From Takakia lepidozioides (Eukaryota; Streptophyta; Takakiopsida; Takakiales; Takakiaceae): 60,000 bases of DNA. Each line of letters starts with the position of its first letter. The first letter of the stretch is position 1. The position numbers and the translations under genes were made by a program. Of this stretch, positions 1-12,442 are shown one piece after another. The notes beneath the pieces were generated by a model. It made no database searches. It was not told the DNA's origin and was given only the letters and a program-made list of their open reading frames with translations. The stretch covers positions 55,818,042 through 55,878,041 of the forward strand of contig CM060734.1 in NCBI GenBank assembly GCA_030704615.1, given 5' to 3'.

Positions 1-3000
1 ATTGACTTTGGTAGTTCTCTCGACTGCCGGGAGGGATAAAACGTTTGAATGCGAAGACAGAATATGGTGACAGAAGTAATCTTTGCCAGAGCGATACGTG
101 AGAGTTGATTCATTGCGTGTTTTCTAGTGTGGTCAGAGATTCTTGCATAAGCAAGTGCTCTCAACTTGCTAAACAAGTATTCTGGACATTAAAATACTCA
201 TAAGTGCTCCAAGTCCCTTGGAGGTCCAGGAATGACTGCATTCAGAACTATTAACTGCAACATGGGCGCAACATGGTGGTGGAGGTAGCTTCCTGCTGGT
301 CCAAATGCGGAAGCTCACACCAGAAAAACAAGCATTATTCCTGCCACAGCCCACGGAGGATTGGACCCAAGGCAGTCGCGGATAAAGATGATTACACAGA
401 CTTTTAGACCGCAGTTGTATTATAATTTTTCCCATGTATCCACTCCCAAGATGTGCAAAAGTTGCCTTATACCGGAGGATGAAGGCATTGTGGTTTTCCA
501 AGGGGAATGTGCAACAGTTTCCACCCAGCTGGCCAGCACTAGGGCCTACTTGTTCGAAGACATATTGAAGCAAGTGTGGGTAAGAAACTGTTCTCGGAAT
601 CGAAGTTCGTGGGGAAACCTGTTGAGTCTTCCACAATCACCCCCTAAGTACACTAGATTATTCATGAGCAACATAATCTACTGCAGACTCCAGTGCTGAT
701 CTTGCTCGACTGAAATTGGAATCCCGATGATCATTGATGAGCGAGTCTTCGTCTTCGTTTCTCACACGCTCAAGGACACTCTAAAAACGGGGACTCATGA
801 AGTTGGTTTTAATTTCTCGGAGACCTCAAGATCTTGTTCAACAAATGATGGGGCTAGCCGCACGAAACTAGACAGCCCAGATCATGTTTTCGTCCGTCAG
901 GTGGTTTCCGTGTTGGTCTGAGAATATGAATCTAGGAGCTGGGTCACATTAGGTGAGGGTCTCAATGTGAATCCTCCAAGGTCCTCCATTTGGTCAGTGA
1001 TTGATCTCATGGCCGTCTCGCAAAAGCGGGTTCCGGACGGTACACTGCGATGGTGATTCATTCAATCTTACGAGTAGATTAGTTACTCTTAGCTTTATTC
1101 AGCATCCGTACCTGGCCAAAGCTAGACCCTCTTACTACTGTGAACACTGAGTTCGTGGTTCATGCCCACGTCGTCCCAGCCCCGGACAGCCCAGTTATAT
1201 ACATGCTTATATCTCATTGGTCTGCAGCTTCCAAATGTACCCGGACCGCATGGGCTAAGTTTATCCAAGAAGCTTCGGCTCTATTGGCCTGATTATTAAT
1301 TTACACGGAAAATATCATTGGGTGTCTTGTGGATCGTCCAGCAAATCTGAAAAATCTTGCTGTTACCTAACTGCAGTACCAGCGCTTGGATTCCAGTTTC
1401 AGAAGCTCCATGAAAAAATTAGAAAGAAAACAACAATAATCTATGGCCTCCGTCTTCCCTCAAAGATTTGAAAGCAGTTCAGCACGGCGGACCACACAAA
1501 TGATACCAGTACCCAGTACCATGCGAAGGATTTGAAGCTAAAGAAAGAAGATCACGACACAAAAAGCATATCGGAATGCTAGCCCCTCTACTAGTTAGCC
1601 TCTAGCTGACCGGTTCGGGAGGCGTTTCGTGCCACACCGAGCATTTCATCTTGTGCATGCATGTGTGCTTTCGGACAAAAGTTCCTTGAATCTCCTACAC
1701 TAACTTCCATGGCATTATTACTGCGCAAGCGCATTGAAAGCTCGCTCTTATGAGTATTCCAACGACCCACAAGTTGGAAAAGCACGCAATTCTCTTGTCT
1801 GTTTGAGATGGGAATCATGCAATTCGTTGGGAGGAATGGGAAGTGCGCATTGTGCGAGTCTCATCAGTAATAACTGCCTGGAATGCAATGCACATGTGAG
1901 CTTTGTAGATGAGATGGAGTGGGTCCCTCAAGTGGCTCAAGTGATGATGTGGCAGCAGGGCTACGGTCAGAGCCAGGATGCCGGTCTGCCGGCGACAAGC
2001 TCTTTGGGCGTGCAGGTCGGTGGTTGCTTTCCGGCATTAAATTGCTTCCATTCTCTTCTTGTTGGGTGTCCAACTTGAAAAGCGAGTGACCCGTCGAGGC
2101 TTCCAAGTTCCACAGTGCAGTGCAGATTAGATTTACGATCATGTAGGGGATCTTTGAGGAGAATCATCCGAGCTTCTCTGGCTTTGACAAAGTGGTTCGG
2201 GATATGAGGGTTTTGGCGATGACAAGAATTTTGATGGAAGGACCGGATAAAGCTTTTCTGGCACTGATCTTAGCTGCAGTGTTGCAGGATTGTGTTGTTT
2301 GCGGCCAGAAAAATGGCACATGTGAGACGGGCCCACACAATGGAGCGTGCTACAGGAGATGATGCAAAACACGGAGTGGGTGTGGGGTAGGTTGCTCCTC
2401 GCCGTCCTCATGAAGACCGTTGCTCTGACAATCTTGTCGGCGGGCCCAATCGCGTGCGTGCCTTCTCATGCTTACCGGCCATTGCAAAGCTCCAAGCTGC
2501 ACCAGGTGGCGCTCCTTTGATCGCACCACCCGAGAAAGCCTGCTTCTAGAACTTTTGCTCACGGTCCCACACCCCACCTCCTCCATCATCAACCTGCACT
2601 CCTCTAAGTTCTCTCCCTCCCCCCCCCCCTTCAATCCGGACCCAACCCACTCCTGCATCACCATCATTCTCGGCGAATACATGTGCTGTCTTTCCTGTTC
2701 GAGTACTTGCCCTGTTGATCCACATTGGCAGTATTATTAGGTAAGCCCGATGACAGTCCCACCAATCCATTCCTCGAGCTCCTAACCGAACTGGATCCCA
2801 TGCAGTGACGGCGATGGAAAGTTCTCGATTCCAAGACAAGATCAGTTGGCGTAATTCAACACACTAGTCTGTGGCAAGTTTTGTGGAGAGTCGGGCATGG
2901 ATTCTCGGGGTAAAAATGGCAGCTGCCTGTTTGTTCATATCTCCAGTTGTCGTGTAGCATTGAAGCACCGCCCTGCTTGCTTCGTCGCACCATCGCCAGC

Positions 3001-3171
3001 ATCTTCGTCACCACCTTCTAGAATTGCAACAATAATAGATCCTCTTCCTCTCCCCGACCATCTTTAGCGCGTCATCCGAATCATGGCATCGTCTCTTTGT
3101 TTGTCCCAAGTAACCCTCTACTGGACCCATAATCACACACTAACTGACCTAACTTATTAATTCACTGCTCC
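1..3171. other. Intergenic DNA, no gene recognised
   Basis: Open frames occur on both strands but none exceeds about 155 codons. None shows a domain or motif I recognise, and overlapping frames on opposite strands look equally good, which is typical of non-coding DNA. A run of about ten C sits near 2621-2632. A distant exon of an outside gene cannot be excluded. Confidence 0.5.
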
Positions 3172-3248
3172 AATTACTCAGGATTTGAGCCCAGAATCGC
3201 TTGGGAGGCACTCAGTACACTCTCCAACTGAGCTGCCGACTGATGGGC
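3172..3248 (-). repeat. tRNA-derived SINE-like or tRNA pseudogene relic
   Basis: Read on the minus strand, this stretch has a good pol III A box (CAGCTCAGTTGG) and, about 35 bases later, a B box (GGCTCAAATCC). The D-arm and T-arm order is that of a tRNA. A clean acceptor stem and anticodon arm cannot be drawn, so it is a relic or SINE head and not a working tRNA gene. Confidence 0.5.
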
Positions 3249-6200
3249 ATAACATTAACTTATGATTAACATTTAAATATGTATGCAAACACTGGTCTGC
3301 AAGTGAACTCAAGTTTGCTCAGACCCAAACTTTCGAATAACCTAACCTATGACTCAACCCACTCACTTGACCCAAAATTCTATTTTCTAGGGTTCCACCC
3401 AAAAAAAAAGTGTAAGCAGCAGGACTTAGACTGGGGCAGGAGTCCTCTCTCTCTCACAAGTGGGAAGAAAAGATGATAGAGTGCTCAAAGAAAGCCAAAT
3501 TTGGGTCATGCACTCACTAGTAGAGACCTATAATGTCAACAAGTGCACTTCTTATTTTTGCCATCACACAAAACCAGACTGGAGAGCTTTATTTAAGGAA
3601 AACCGTGAAAGAAAACTGTAGAGGGGAGGCGGACCCGGAAGGTTCCCCTCGGCTAGGGAGTGGAAAACAAAAGGATAGCAGATAATAAAAGAAAAATAGT
3701 CCTTGTGACTCTCACTACAGAAACATAGATCTACCTTCCATCCACATATTCTTGTACCCATCGGTCAGCCTGCAGAACTGCCAAATGGGTCATAAAATTT
3801 ATGCTAATTTGGTCTCGCTTGGTCATACCATAATACAGTATTCATTGGCTTTGGTGGAAAATAATGAGCCTCTTGCCTCATGGCGAGGTTACTTTGAAAG
3901 AGGTTATTTTCCGGGATGTTTCCCAAAAAGGAAAAAGTATAGAAAGTCTAGATGGTACCCTAAATGTCACGTCAGGAAGGGGGGTGCTTAAGTTTCCGTG
4001 CTTCTGCCTTAGGATGGATTTCAAGGAAATTGCCAAAAGAATTGTCATTTTCATTTTCCATACTGGGACTGAACGACTGAACCCTAAACATCATCTGTCT
4101 CCGTTACCCTAGTGCTTTGGGTTGCTTCAACAGAAAATAATTCCACCAGAGAATGCCTGGCGAGTGAACATGAAATACTGAATATCACTTGAACACAATA
4201 CTGTGGGCTATCGGTATAGTGTTAGGCCATAAGGTTTACATCTTTGTGGATCGGTTAACACCCTAACTTTTTCTTAGTAATGAAGGGCCTGAGCCTTCAG
4301 TATCAAACTATAAAAGAGTTTGTACAGCAAAAATCTTTTTCCTCAACAAAGGAAGTGATCACTGAAGTCACTTTGTTCCCAAGACTTTCTTGTCCTTATG
4401 ATTGGGTTGCTTAGGTAACATGAGCCCTATTTTCCGATTGTCTCCGAAAATGTTTTGCAAAATCTCTTGCATTAGCCAAATTTTGTTTCGCCATATACGA
4501 GAATACAAGTGTTGGGCAGGTATGTCAATCTTTTATACCAACCTGATCCGGACTTATTTACCTGTTTTTAAGATTTTTGTTGTCCGGGGGATGTGCATAA
4601 TCTATGCTCATTTTTTTGTTGCCGGTCATGGCTCGGGGGTAAGAGAATGTTTTGCAATTAGATATATCCGCTGGATCTAGGTAAATTGAATACGTGGAAC
4701 CTTTTTGGTTGTCAATATTGCCGATCCTACCATCGTGTGTGTTTTTAAAGCCAGTTATGGATTCCACCACGAGGTATCAAATAGAATAATCATAATGCTG
4801 AATAAATCCGTATATGTATTTCAAGATATTAAAAAATATCAATTTTTTTGTTATATCAGTATTGTATTTTTATTTAAGTCTCTAAACTCTAAACTCGTTT
4901 ATGCCCACTTACTTACAGTATACCAGCCAGGTATCCGCAGGTATTTAAAATATTCATACCTGCTCGGTAGCAATCCAGTAAAAGTCTAATTGAACCTGCC
5001 CAATCATATCTCCACCACGGTCCGGGTATCAAGATGTTAAGGTATTAATATTCTAAAAATCTATAAACGTATTAAAAAATATAAAGATATTATGTATAGC
5101 CTCAGGCTGGTTTTTGAGATCTAAATGCGGTTTTTTTTCTTAAAAATGACGTGACTTACGTGCCACACGACGATAACTTATAACTTTATAACATAGCAAT
5201 TGTACTGTGCATGTATACTAAAGCCCATAAGGCCCCAGTAGTTACAAAGCCGCCTTTGCGGGTTCAAAAGTCATCATAAGAGCTCTTACAATTCGTTTCT
5301 TTCTATCACCTTAGGAGGTCAGCTCGGAAAGTTGCAAATGATCTTCCTAACCCCCCCTTCGTTGGGATGTTTCTGGTTTACAGATCTCAGACACTAAAAA
5401 AAAAAAAAACCCTTCCGATTTCGCAATAGAAAGCATGAAATTTCCTAACCCCTACTCGCCGCTGCAAATTTGTACATTACATGGATTTAGCCTAACAAAA
5501 ATGCAAGTGAAGTTTAGGGCTGCCTATCTTGACTCACCTTGGGGCGACCCGCCCCCAAATGATACTACAAAGGAGCTACAAGCAAAACATCTCTGAAAAT
5601 GTTGTTGGAAGGTGGGTTACATTGATGGTGAGATATGTGTTTCCCAAAAAGAACTGAAAACAACCTTTTCCCCCAAAACTTCAAAGGGGAGTTGCTAGGG
5701 TTTGTTTTTGTCCTCCACTAAGTTAAACCCTTCTAATCTTCCCATTCCCCATTGCTATGGTGGATTGCTCTGAAAGTGCTCTGAAAGTTTGAGCATTCCA
5801 TCACAAATGTTTTTGCTTGAAAGTAACTTATCTGCCTTCAATTCGTTAGGCCCGTGTGGTGTGGGACTGTCTGCAGCAGAGCTGATCCGCTTAAGACTGA
5901 TGTGCAGACTCGTCCGAGCATTGTGCGGTTGGCACGTCAAATTGGAGCTACAGAGACAGACCCAATTAAGTCTGTGATGGATTATGCCGCCTAATAACTA
6001 TCGTCTAACTATGCAGCAATCATTTGATCATTAAAATATATGACTAACTTTGGTAGCAACTCGATGAAGGGAGGAAGAAAGTGGCTGCTTCAACTCTGCT
6101 CACCCACTCACATCAGATGAGCAACCTACGAAGTGAGAGAGAGATAGGTTTTGCTTTTCTCGCTTGCCAGTTGATTAGGTGTGGCAGAGACGAGTTGCCG

Positions 6201-7349
6201 TGTTGCTTGACAAGCCAATCATGCAAATGCAGAACGGCCCGGATGGCAACAAAGTCCAGATGAATTCGCTTTAGCCTTTTCCCAAACCCAAGAGAAGGTC
6301 TAACAGGTCAATGTGTAAAGCCAAAGAAGGCGCCCACAGTTACGCCGACGCTCTCACAGGCACGGCCCGAATGGGAAGCTCTAGCGAGGATAATGACGAA
6401 TCCGGGGGTCATTATTTCTCTCTCGTGTGGAGGTGTCATTTTTATTGTAAATATCTCTCCTCTCCCAAATCAGCTTCACCTCATTAATAAGGGGGGACGG
6501 CATGAGCCTTCTTCCTCTTGTGATGAGTTTTGATACTAGTCTCTTTCCCAAAAGACAAAGCACGCCATATGATGAAAAGAGCACGCTACTAGCTTCAATA
6601 TCTCAGCTCCTCCTAGATCCAGTGGACCTGGGCAGCTGGTGAGGGACAACCGACCAGTGGGGAATTAAGTGGACAGTAACAGACAGCAATGATTATTCTG
6701 TCTGCCATCCATTTCGCTGTTGTAACTTGTAACGGTCAGCTGCCATGCGCAGGCTCATCACTGTCTCGATCCTAAGTTACTTGCCTCCATGCTATATGTC
6801 AATCTTCCTCCTTCGGAGTCATGAGATATTTCACAGTGCAGAGATGGTGTGATCCCATCCCTTCCATAAGCGACAGTGTGCGCTGGAAAGGACTTCTAAT
6901 GGACCCAAATGTCTATCATCTGACCACTGCCCTCTGCATGTTGTTGAAAAACCCACCCTCTCAAATTTCAAACACTATCAGAAACGATACGGTAGCCTTG
7001 ATATCAAAAGGCCTTGGAGCTTCAAAATCAGAGTTCTCAGCTGCTCAAGGAATCCTCTTGTCAACCGATCAGTAAGTTACTCAAGCATATTTCTCTACAT
7101 CACTCTCTACATCAATCTCAAGCAGGTGTTAGTCTCTCTAACATCTGATTGTTGACCTAACATTCTCGGCAGCAGCAGCATGGGGGGCAACAGCAGCAGA
7201 GTGCAATCCAGAGGGCCCCCAGCAAAATAATGGGCCACTGACAAGCAGCTCCAGTCACGTCGCCGGCGAGCGCATTCTGCCGGGTATTATAACGTTCAGG
7301 CCCCACCGGAATACCCACCGTATATTTGTACCTTGTACTTATGACGTCA
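3249..7349. other. Intergenic DNA, no gene recognised
   Basis: AT-rich in 4.7-5.2 kb, with an A-run at 5395-5410. Open frames are short and show no known domain. The frame at 6821-7075 (84 codons) is the longest forward one in its part but carries no recognisable motif. Confidence 0.45.
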
Positions 7350-7351
7350 CC

Positions 7352-7422
7352 CACTACCTATACCTACCGTTTTAGCTAGCTAGGTACCCACCTGGTAGGT
7401 AGGTACCTACTACCTACCTACA
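7352..7422. repeat. TACC/GGTA microsatellite
   Basis: Imperfect tandem CTAC/CTACC and TAGGTACC motifs run on both strands, so the tract is partly self-complementary and could fold. Confidence 0.8.
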
Positions 7423-7621
7423 TTGGTATATACCGTATGTATTATGTATGTCTTTCCCGTATTTGTAGCGAACTGGAGAAGTATCTGGCAGCCGTGGCAG
7501 GCGAGGATGACATCGTTGAAATGGATGGAAGACCCTGTGCATCCTGTTACATTCATTCACTTTGGGAGAGAGAGAGAGAAGATTTCGGCCGAGGTTGGCC
7601 TAACTTCACTTGGGTTACTAA

Positions 7622-8627
7622 GGGCCGGTTTTACACGAGGGCCGGGCCCAAGACTAGAGCTTTTGGGCCCACGATGGGGCTGAATGAAATGATTAAAATA
7701 TAATTTTCAAGGAATTAGGCCCTCTTCGTGTAAATCTATTGGGCCCAAGCCTAAGGCCCAACCTACACCAAAATAAAAAATATATAGACACCTCCGAAGG
7801 GAGCGTAAATTATGGTGTCTCTTCAGCACTACTGTCTTCCTGCTGAAAGGTGGACACTGGACACCTTCGTGATACACCAAACCGTGGTTTGAACCCACAA
7901 CCACATCCAACGTGGTATGTGCCCATTACCGCAGGAGCTACATGCTGGTTGTCAACCTGCACCAATGTCAACAACTCTCCCCCTTCTTCTTCTGCGCTTC
8001 AAGTTGTCTCCCATCCTGTATCCCTAAACTATGGAAGCAAGAAGGCATAATATTCTTGTGGCCTTGGTCCTCTTCATGCCCTCCGAGCGCATGATTACAA
8101 CCATTTTGGCTGTATCAACTTATACGAGCAATTTGTTGGATTGTTGATGATGTTTGTCCATAATGGAAGGAGGAGGTCCAAGAGATAGAGAAGGCCGATG
8201 ATTGTAGGGGTAGAACCTCTACAGATGGGGTAGAACCTCTACAGGGAACCTCTCTGGGGTAGAACCTCTACCCATTGTAGGGGTAGAACCTCTACAGCGA
8301 GGCGGCTGTGGACAGTCTCTAGTCTCTACCTGCTTACAACCCCATCTATGATATGTTTCAATCCTACGGCTATGATAGGCTTAAAAATATATATCTTAAT
8401 GGCAAGTTTTTTGAAGAGTTGGGTCTCCATCCAAAGAGCAGTACCTTTTGTTGGGCTGGGCCCAAGAGTTTGGCGCCATAAATCATGCCATGCAGGTAGC
8501 CATGTAATTTCTTGGTCTTAGGCCGGACCCTCGTGTCAACCGCTTGGGCTTGTTTTGAGGCTCTTGACCAATATGATTTCTTGTTTCTAGCTTGATCTTG
8601 GGGCCAGGTCCTCATGTAAACCAGCCC
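7622..8627. mobile_element. PIF/Harbinger-like non-autonomous element, copy 1
   Basis: The left end reads GGGCCGGTTTTACACGAGG and continues into GGGCCCAAGAC. The right end, read in reverse complement, is GGGCTGGTTTACATGAGG followed by a similar CCCCAAGA segment. This gives imperfect terminal inverted repeats of about 35 bp. The base triplet before the left end is TAA and the one after the right end is CAA, close to the TAA/TTA target duplication of PIF/Harbinger elements. No transposase frame is present inside. A second, 5'-truncated copy at 17270-17757 ends CCGGCCC followed by TAA. Homology between the copies continues beyond the right end, so part of the similarity may come from duplication of the surrounding DNA. 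A hAT assignment is less likely given the 3-bp flank. Confidence 0.55.
8210..8295. repeat. Four-copy GTAGAACCTCTAC palindromic minisatellite
   Basis: GTAGAACCTCTAC occurs at 8210, 8230, 8259 and 8283. Each copy is an inverted repeat (GTAGA/TCTAC around ACC). It lies inside the PIF-like element and is missing from the second copy near 17.4 kb, so it expanded or was lost after the copies separated. Confidence 0.8.
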
Positions 8628-8945
8628 CAATTAGAGCCATGTTACACTAGGGACTAAGACCAACTAAAAATGCAATGATCCTATTGATGGAGGGCATTTT
8701 CTTGGTCATGTTGGCTTTCCGTGCCGACCAAGACCAAGAAACTTTGGTCTAATATGGACCAAGAAGGAACCCATGTGGTTTGCAGGACCAATTGCTGGGC
8801 TCACTTGGACCAAGTATATAGCCATTGAAATATACTTTTCTCAAATGATCGCGATCGTTGGTTCGAGTCAGTCTCGAATGTTGAGTGGAAAGAGAAGGTG
8901 ATGCACCTCATTTTAAGTTTTCTTGATAGGTCGTGAGGCCTTTCC
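8628..8945. repeat. Dispersed repeat flank shared with 17.76-17.78 and 19.03-19.23 kb
   Basis: The run from TTACACTAGG through ACTAAGACC and on to CACCTCATTTTAAGTTTTC is repeated near 17770 and 19031-19226. The second copy is split by an LTR element, so this copy shows roughly what the empty site looked like. Confidence 0.7.
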
Positions 8946-9111
8946 ATACACCAACTTTGGTCCCTACCACATTAATATTTTTATATGCAGCTAGGGACCA
9001 AAGATGTGGACCAATTTGAAGCATGTTTCTTGGTCTTGGTCCACAAATAATCAAAAATACCTAGAAAAGTTTGTAAGAGAAAAGAATTAATCAAGCCATG
9101 TGTTCAGACTA

Positions 9112-9175
9112 GCACCCCTAGCTCAGTTGGATATTGCACAGTGTGACACTCCAGTGGTCTGGGGACCAAATCCTT
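9112..9175 (+). repeat. tRNA-like A box/B box relic
   Basis: CCTAGCTCAGTTGG resembles a pol III A box and GGGGACCAAATCC about 35 bases later resembles a B box. The stems do not pair well. In the oxidase block near 45.06 kb only the B-box half remains, because a copia LTR ends just before it. Confidence 0.35.
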
Positions 9176-9703
9176 CTACTAATCTTGTCATGTGTTCTAT
9201 CATCTATGGTTTGGCGGATTGTCATGTATACTTCATGGGGTACACCAAAATATGAGAGGCTCACAGTGCAGACTATCACAAGGCTGAGAAATGCACTCAA
9301 TTTTGAAATATATAGGACTGGCCCAGTGCTTTGGCATCTGTAGGTCTGGGGTTCAACCCCCTGTGGGCTCCTCTGCCTTGGGCTGGGGTTCTGAGGGGGT
9401 TAATTATGCCCCTCAACAACGGCTGGAGCTGGTCCCTTCCAAAAGACTTGAAAAAATTGAAGTAATTAATAGTTTTGGATCCGAGTGAGCATTTTTGCTA
9501 TACTAGACTAGATCTACACCCCAGTGAGGAAGATGGAGTGTGTGGATCCGAGCTGAATCGAGATGGTGGATCGAGAGTTCGAGATTCGGTTTGATGGTCA
9601 CACGGATCGCGCAGATGAGAATTAGACTGGGTTGTCGAGATGGCAACATTCGATCCGGGCGCCATCGCAGAGAGTAGATGTTGCAGTGCAGACTGCAAGA
9701 ATG

Positions 9704-12162
9704 TCACTTCTGGATGAGCATTGGGCGCATCATGATATTGTCTTCGTGATCGAGAAGGTGGCAATGCCACATGTAGCCAGGCTCAGTAGTTGGATCGAAC
9801 GGGAACGGACCTCCATCTTGTGATGTGAAGCGAATGAGAAACCTGGTCACGTTTCCAGGCCAGGCCATTGCAGTATCCTTCCACCCCAAGGAGTCGTCGT
9901 CTGGGGGCCTCACCGTCCCAACGTAGCAACTGCTGTTGGTGTTCACATCAGAGGAGTTGTTCAAAACGCAGGTCTTGTTGAGGAACGAGGTTACGTTGTA
10001 AGATTGCTGGTTAAGGATTTGGAATCTGACGAGATGTATGTGGATGGGGTGGCCAACCCCGTTCGTTGCAGCGTTTACAATTTCCCATATCTCAGTTGCG
10101 TTCTCTCTGGGCAGCTCAGTGGCAGGGGAGTTCCAAGTGCGATTATCCAGCAACAATGAAGTTGCGATGCCGCCTCGATCGATTTCCAGGAGAGTCAGTT
10201 GTCGGATGACGGACACATCGCTCACTGACACCTCTACCGGGTCCCGCAATACCTCAGGAATTGAACTGTTGTCTGTCCGCACGTCCTCTACCACTCGAAA
10301 CTGCATCACTGGCAGAACCTGAGACATCCAGTTTACAGTTGATTGTAAAACAACCATTTACAATTCTACAACAGATCTAGTGTAATATGGACTCATAAGT
10401 CTGAAGGTCGAGAGCTTCAAAACACGTCCAGCAAGAATTTAATCTAGCTCTAAACGCAAGAGTTGGACAAACAATTCGGAGCTGTGAACGAAAGAAAACA
10501 GTTATATACCTGTATGGCGCCAATATCTGGAGTTCCGTAGGGAAAAGGAACCGGGCCCGTGTTGTTGAGGATGACATCAGTATTAGGTTGCAGAATCGAG
10601 AAATCGACGATCAGATCGGCTCTCTCAGCTGGGGAGATTCGAACTTCCCTCTGTTGGATTGGCGCGTCGAGAAACCCACCATCGGTGCCGATCCTCGTGA
10701 AATTCAACCCTGAACTATAAAAAGAGAGAACGAAGGTCCTGGAGTTCGCCCCATTCACGAATCTTAGCCTGTATTTGCGAGCAGAGACATACAAATACGG
10801 CCAAACCTTCCCGTTAACAACAATAGTGTCCCCCACATATTCAGGGCACCAGTTGGGGTGAACATCTGGGAGTTGTCCAACATTCGGAAAATTGATGGAG
10901 CCGTTGGGGAAAAATTGCTTGTCTTGCAAGATCAGTACGATATCAAACTCTCCCGCAGGCAGATTCTGAGCTTGTTCAGTAGCATTATCACCTTGGACGA
11001 TGTAAGCTCCTGCAAGACCAGCAGCCATATTAAGCCTGGTAATTCCGACAGTGTGATCGTGATACCACAATAATGAAGGTCTCAGTGAATTCGGATAGGT
11101 GTATTTTTGTGTAACCCATTTGGGACCTGTTTCTCCTGTGCTGGTGATCCAGGCATTGGGATGTCCATCCGAGGCACTGTCACACTCCATCCCATGCAAA
11201 TGTGTCACAATAGGCACTCCACCATTCTCTGGGTTCGCCCAGTCTAGGCTCCGGTCGACGGTGAACATATGATCTCCCTCGATGTGATTTTCCCATAGGA
11301 CTGTAACTGGTACATCCATCATTGCCATCAAAGTCGGCCCGGGATACATCGCAGTGTCACAGCTTGTCCCATATGCATACAGCTGAGTCTCATTAAGATC
11401 TCGGTGTAGTTTCTGCAGTTTTTCAAGTGCACGTAATTCAAGCAACTGCAGCACACTGAAAAATCAAGTATGCATGGCTCACACGAGTCCTCATCCTATC
11501 AGACCTTGTCCTGTATTCATGTGGCCAGGTACTTAAGAGGTGAGGATGGATCGTGACCGAGGTTCACTGGTACAAACATCCATTAGAACAGATCATTCCT
11601 GAAAACAGGGCTCCAATGCGGCACCCCTAGAACTGATATAAATGTGTATGTAAAGCCTGATAAATTTTTAGATCACAGTATCATGTGGCCCGGAGTCCAC
11701 AGAGATTGATATTTTCTGGGAGTCTCAATCCACACCCTGAACTGTAAGTGTCTAGACGTTCAAAGTCCTCGCTTGATCAAGCTAGTGACTGCCTCGGTGA
11801 CTGCATGATTTCATATGCACAGAGATCTGACCGTATTACACATTAAAGAGCTTTACAACTTGAGGATAGAAAATGCATAGTGTACTTACCTGTAGTATTG
11901 CATAAGTTCCTAATGTAAGCCCGCTGCCGTTCGTAAGATCAATAGTCGGAAGAATTGGCAGAGCATCGACGTATTTTGTGAGGTTTGGAGAGGGGCTGAG
12001 CTTAAAGCAAACTGATGACGCGTTGCATTCTGCTGTTGTTTGTGCTGCTGTGCTCACTGATTTGAAACCCAACCACAGAATGCCGTAAACGGTGAACGTC
12101 ATGAGCATGTCTTCAACACTGCATATCCTGCCCCTCGTCATCGCCACCATCTTTCTGCCCAT
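9704..12162 (-). CDS. LPR1-like multicopper oxidase (probable ferroxidase), copy A, intact
   Basis: Three exons join in phase 0: 12162-11890 (91 codons), 11445-10510 (312) and 10318-9704 (204 plus stop), giving 607 residues; Arabidopsis LPR1 is about 580. Both donors are CAG/GT and the acceptors end in CAG. The N-terminus has a hydrophobic segment (MLMTFTVYGILWLGF) that looks like a signal peptide or anchor, followed by many N-glycosylation sequons, so the protein should enter the secretory pathway. All four copper-ligand motifs are present in order: HLHG and WYHDHT in exon 2, HPIHIH and [13 protein letters not shown] in exon 3. In this family a type 1 copper takes electrons from the substrate and a trinuclear site reduces oxygen to water. 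LPR proteins oxidise Fe(II) in the apoplast or ER and act in root responses to low phosphate; substrate and role here are inferred. An acceptor 10 bases upstream of exon 2 (11456) breaks the frame, so the 11445 start is preferred and is the one conserved in copy B. Confidence 0.9.
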
Positions 12163-12178
12163 AATTTACAACCAAGGT

Positions 12179-12442
12179 TCAAATGTTTGACATCAATACA
12201 ATCAAAAATCCAGAAGGACAAACTAAATCTTGAAGGAAATACTGGGTAGGACTTGCTGCCCAAGCTTCAGAGCGACTCTTGATGATCAAAGGGTCCAAAT
12301 CAGCAGCTCCAGCAAACTCAAGAGTGTCCATTGCAGTAATGTCGAGGAGGATTGCAGAAACAGTCCCCAAAACAGTTCAAAGCCAGTAAACACAAGAACA
12401 ACAGACTCGGATGGATTCTCCAGCATATGTGGTTACAGTTAG
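12179..12442 (-). other. Conserved coding-like relic upstream of oxidase A
   Basis: On the minus strand this stretch reads through a segment beginning YMLENPSESVVLVFTGFELF and, after a one-base shift relative to copy B, SAILLDITAMDTLEFAGAAD. Copy B at 48238-48496 holds the joined frame. I do not recognise the protein. It lies immediately 5' of the oxidase start and could be an old exon or gene fragment, or chance. Confidence 0.35.

Noticed and set aside
169-636. 155-codon minus-strand frame
   Set aside because: The longest in its area but without any motif, and an overlapping forward frame of 112 codons is equally good.
9322-9465. tRNA gene suggested by GGGGTTCAACCCCC
   Set aside because: Only a B-box-like word is present. 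No A box at the right distance and no cloverleaf; it lies in the downstream flank of both oxidase copies.
9498-9703. Extra C-terminal coding after oxidase A stop ([17 protein letters not shown] frame)
   Set aside because: It is the +1 frame of the HCHLLDHED region and downstream DNA. In copy A the normal frame ends properly at 9704.
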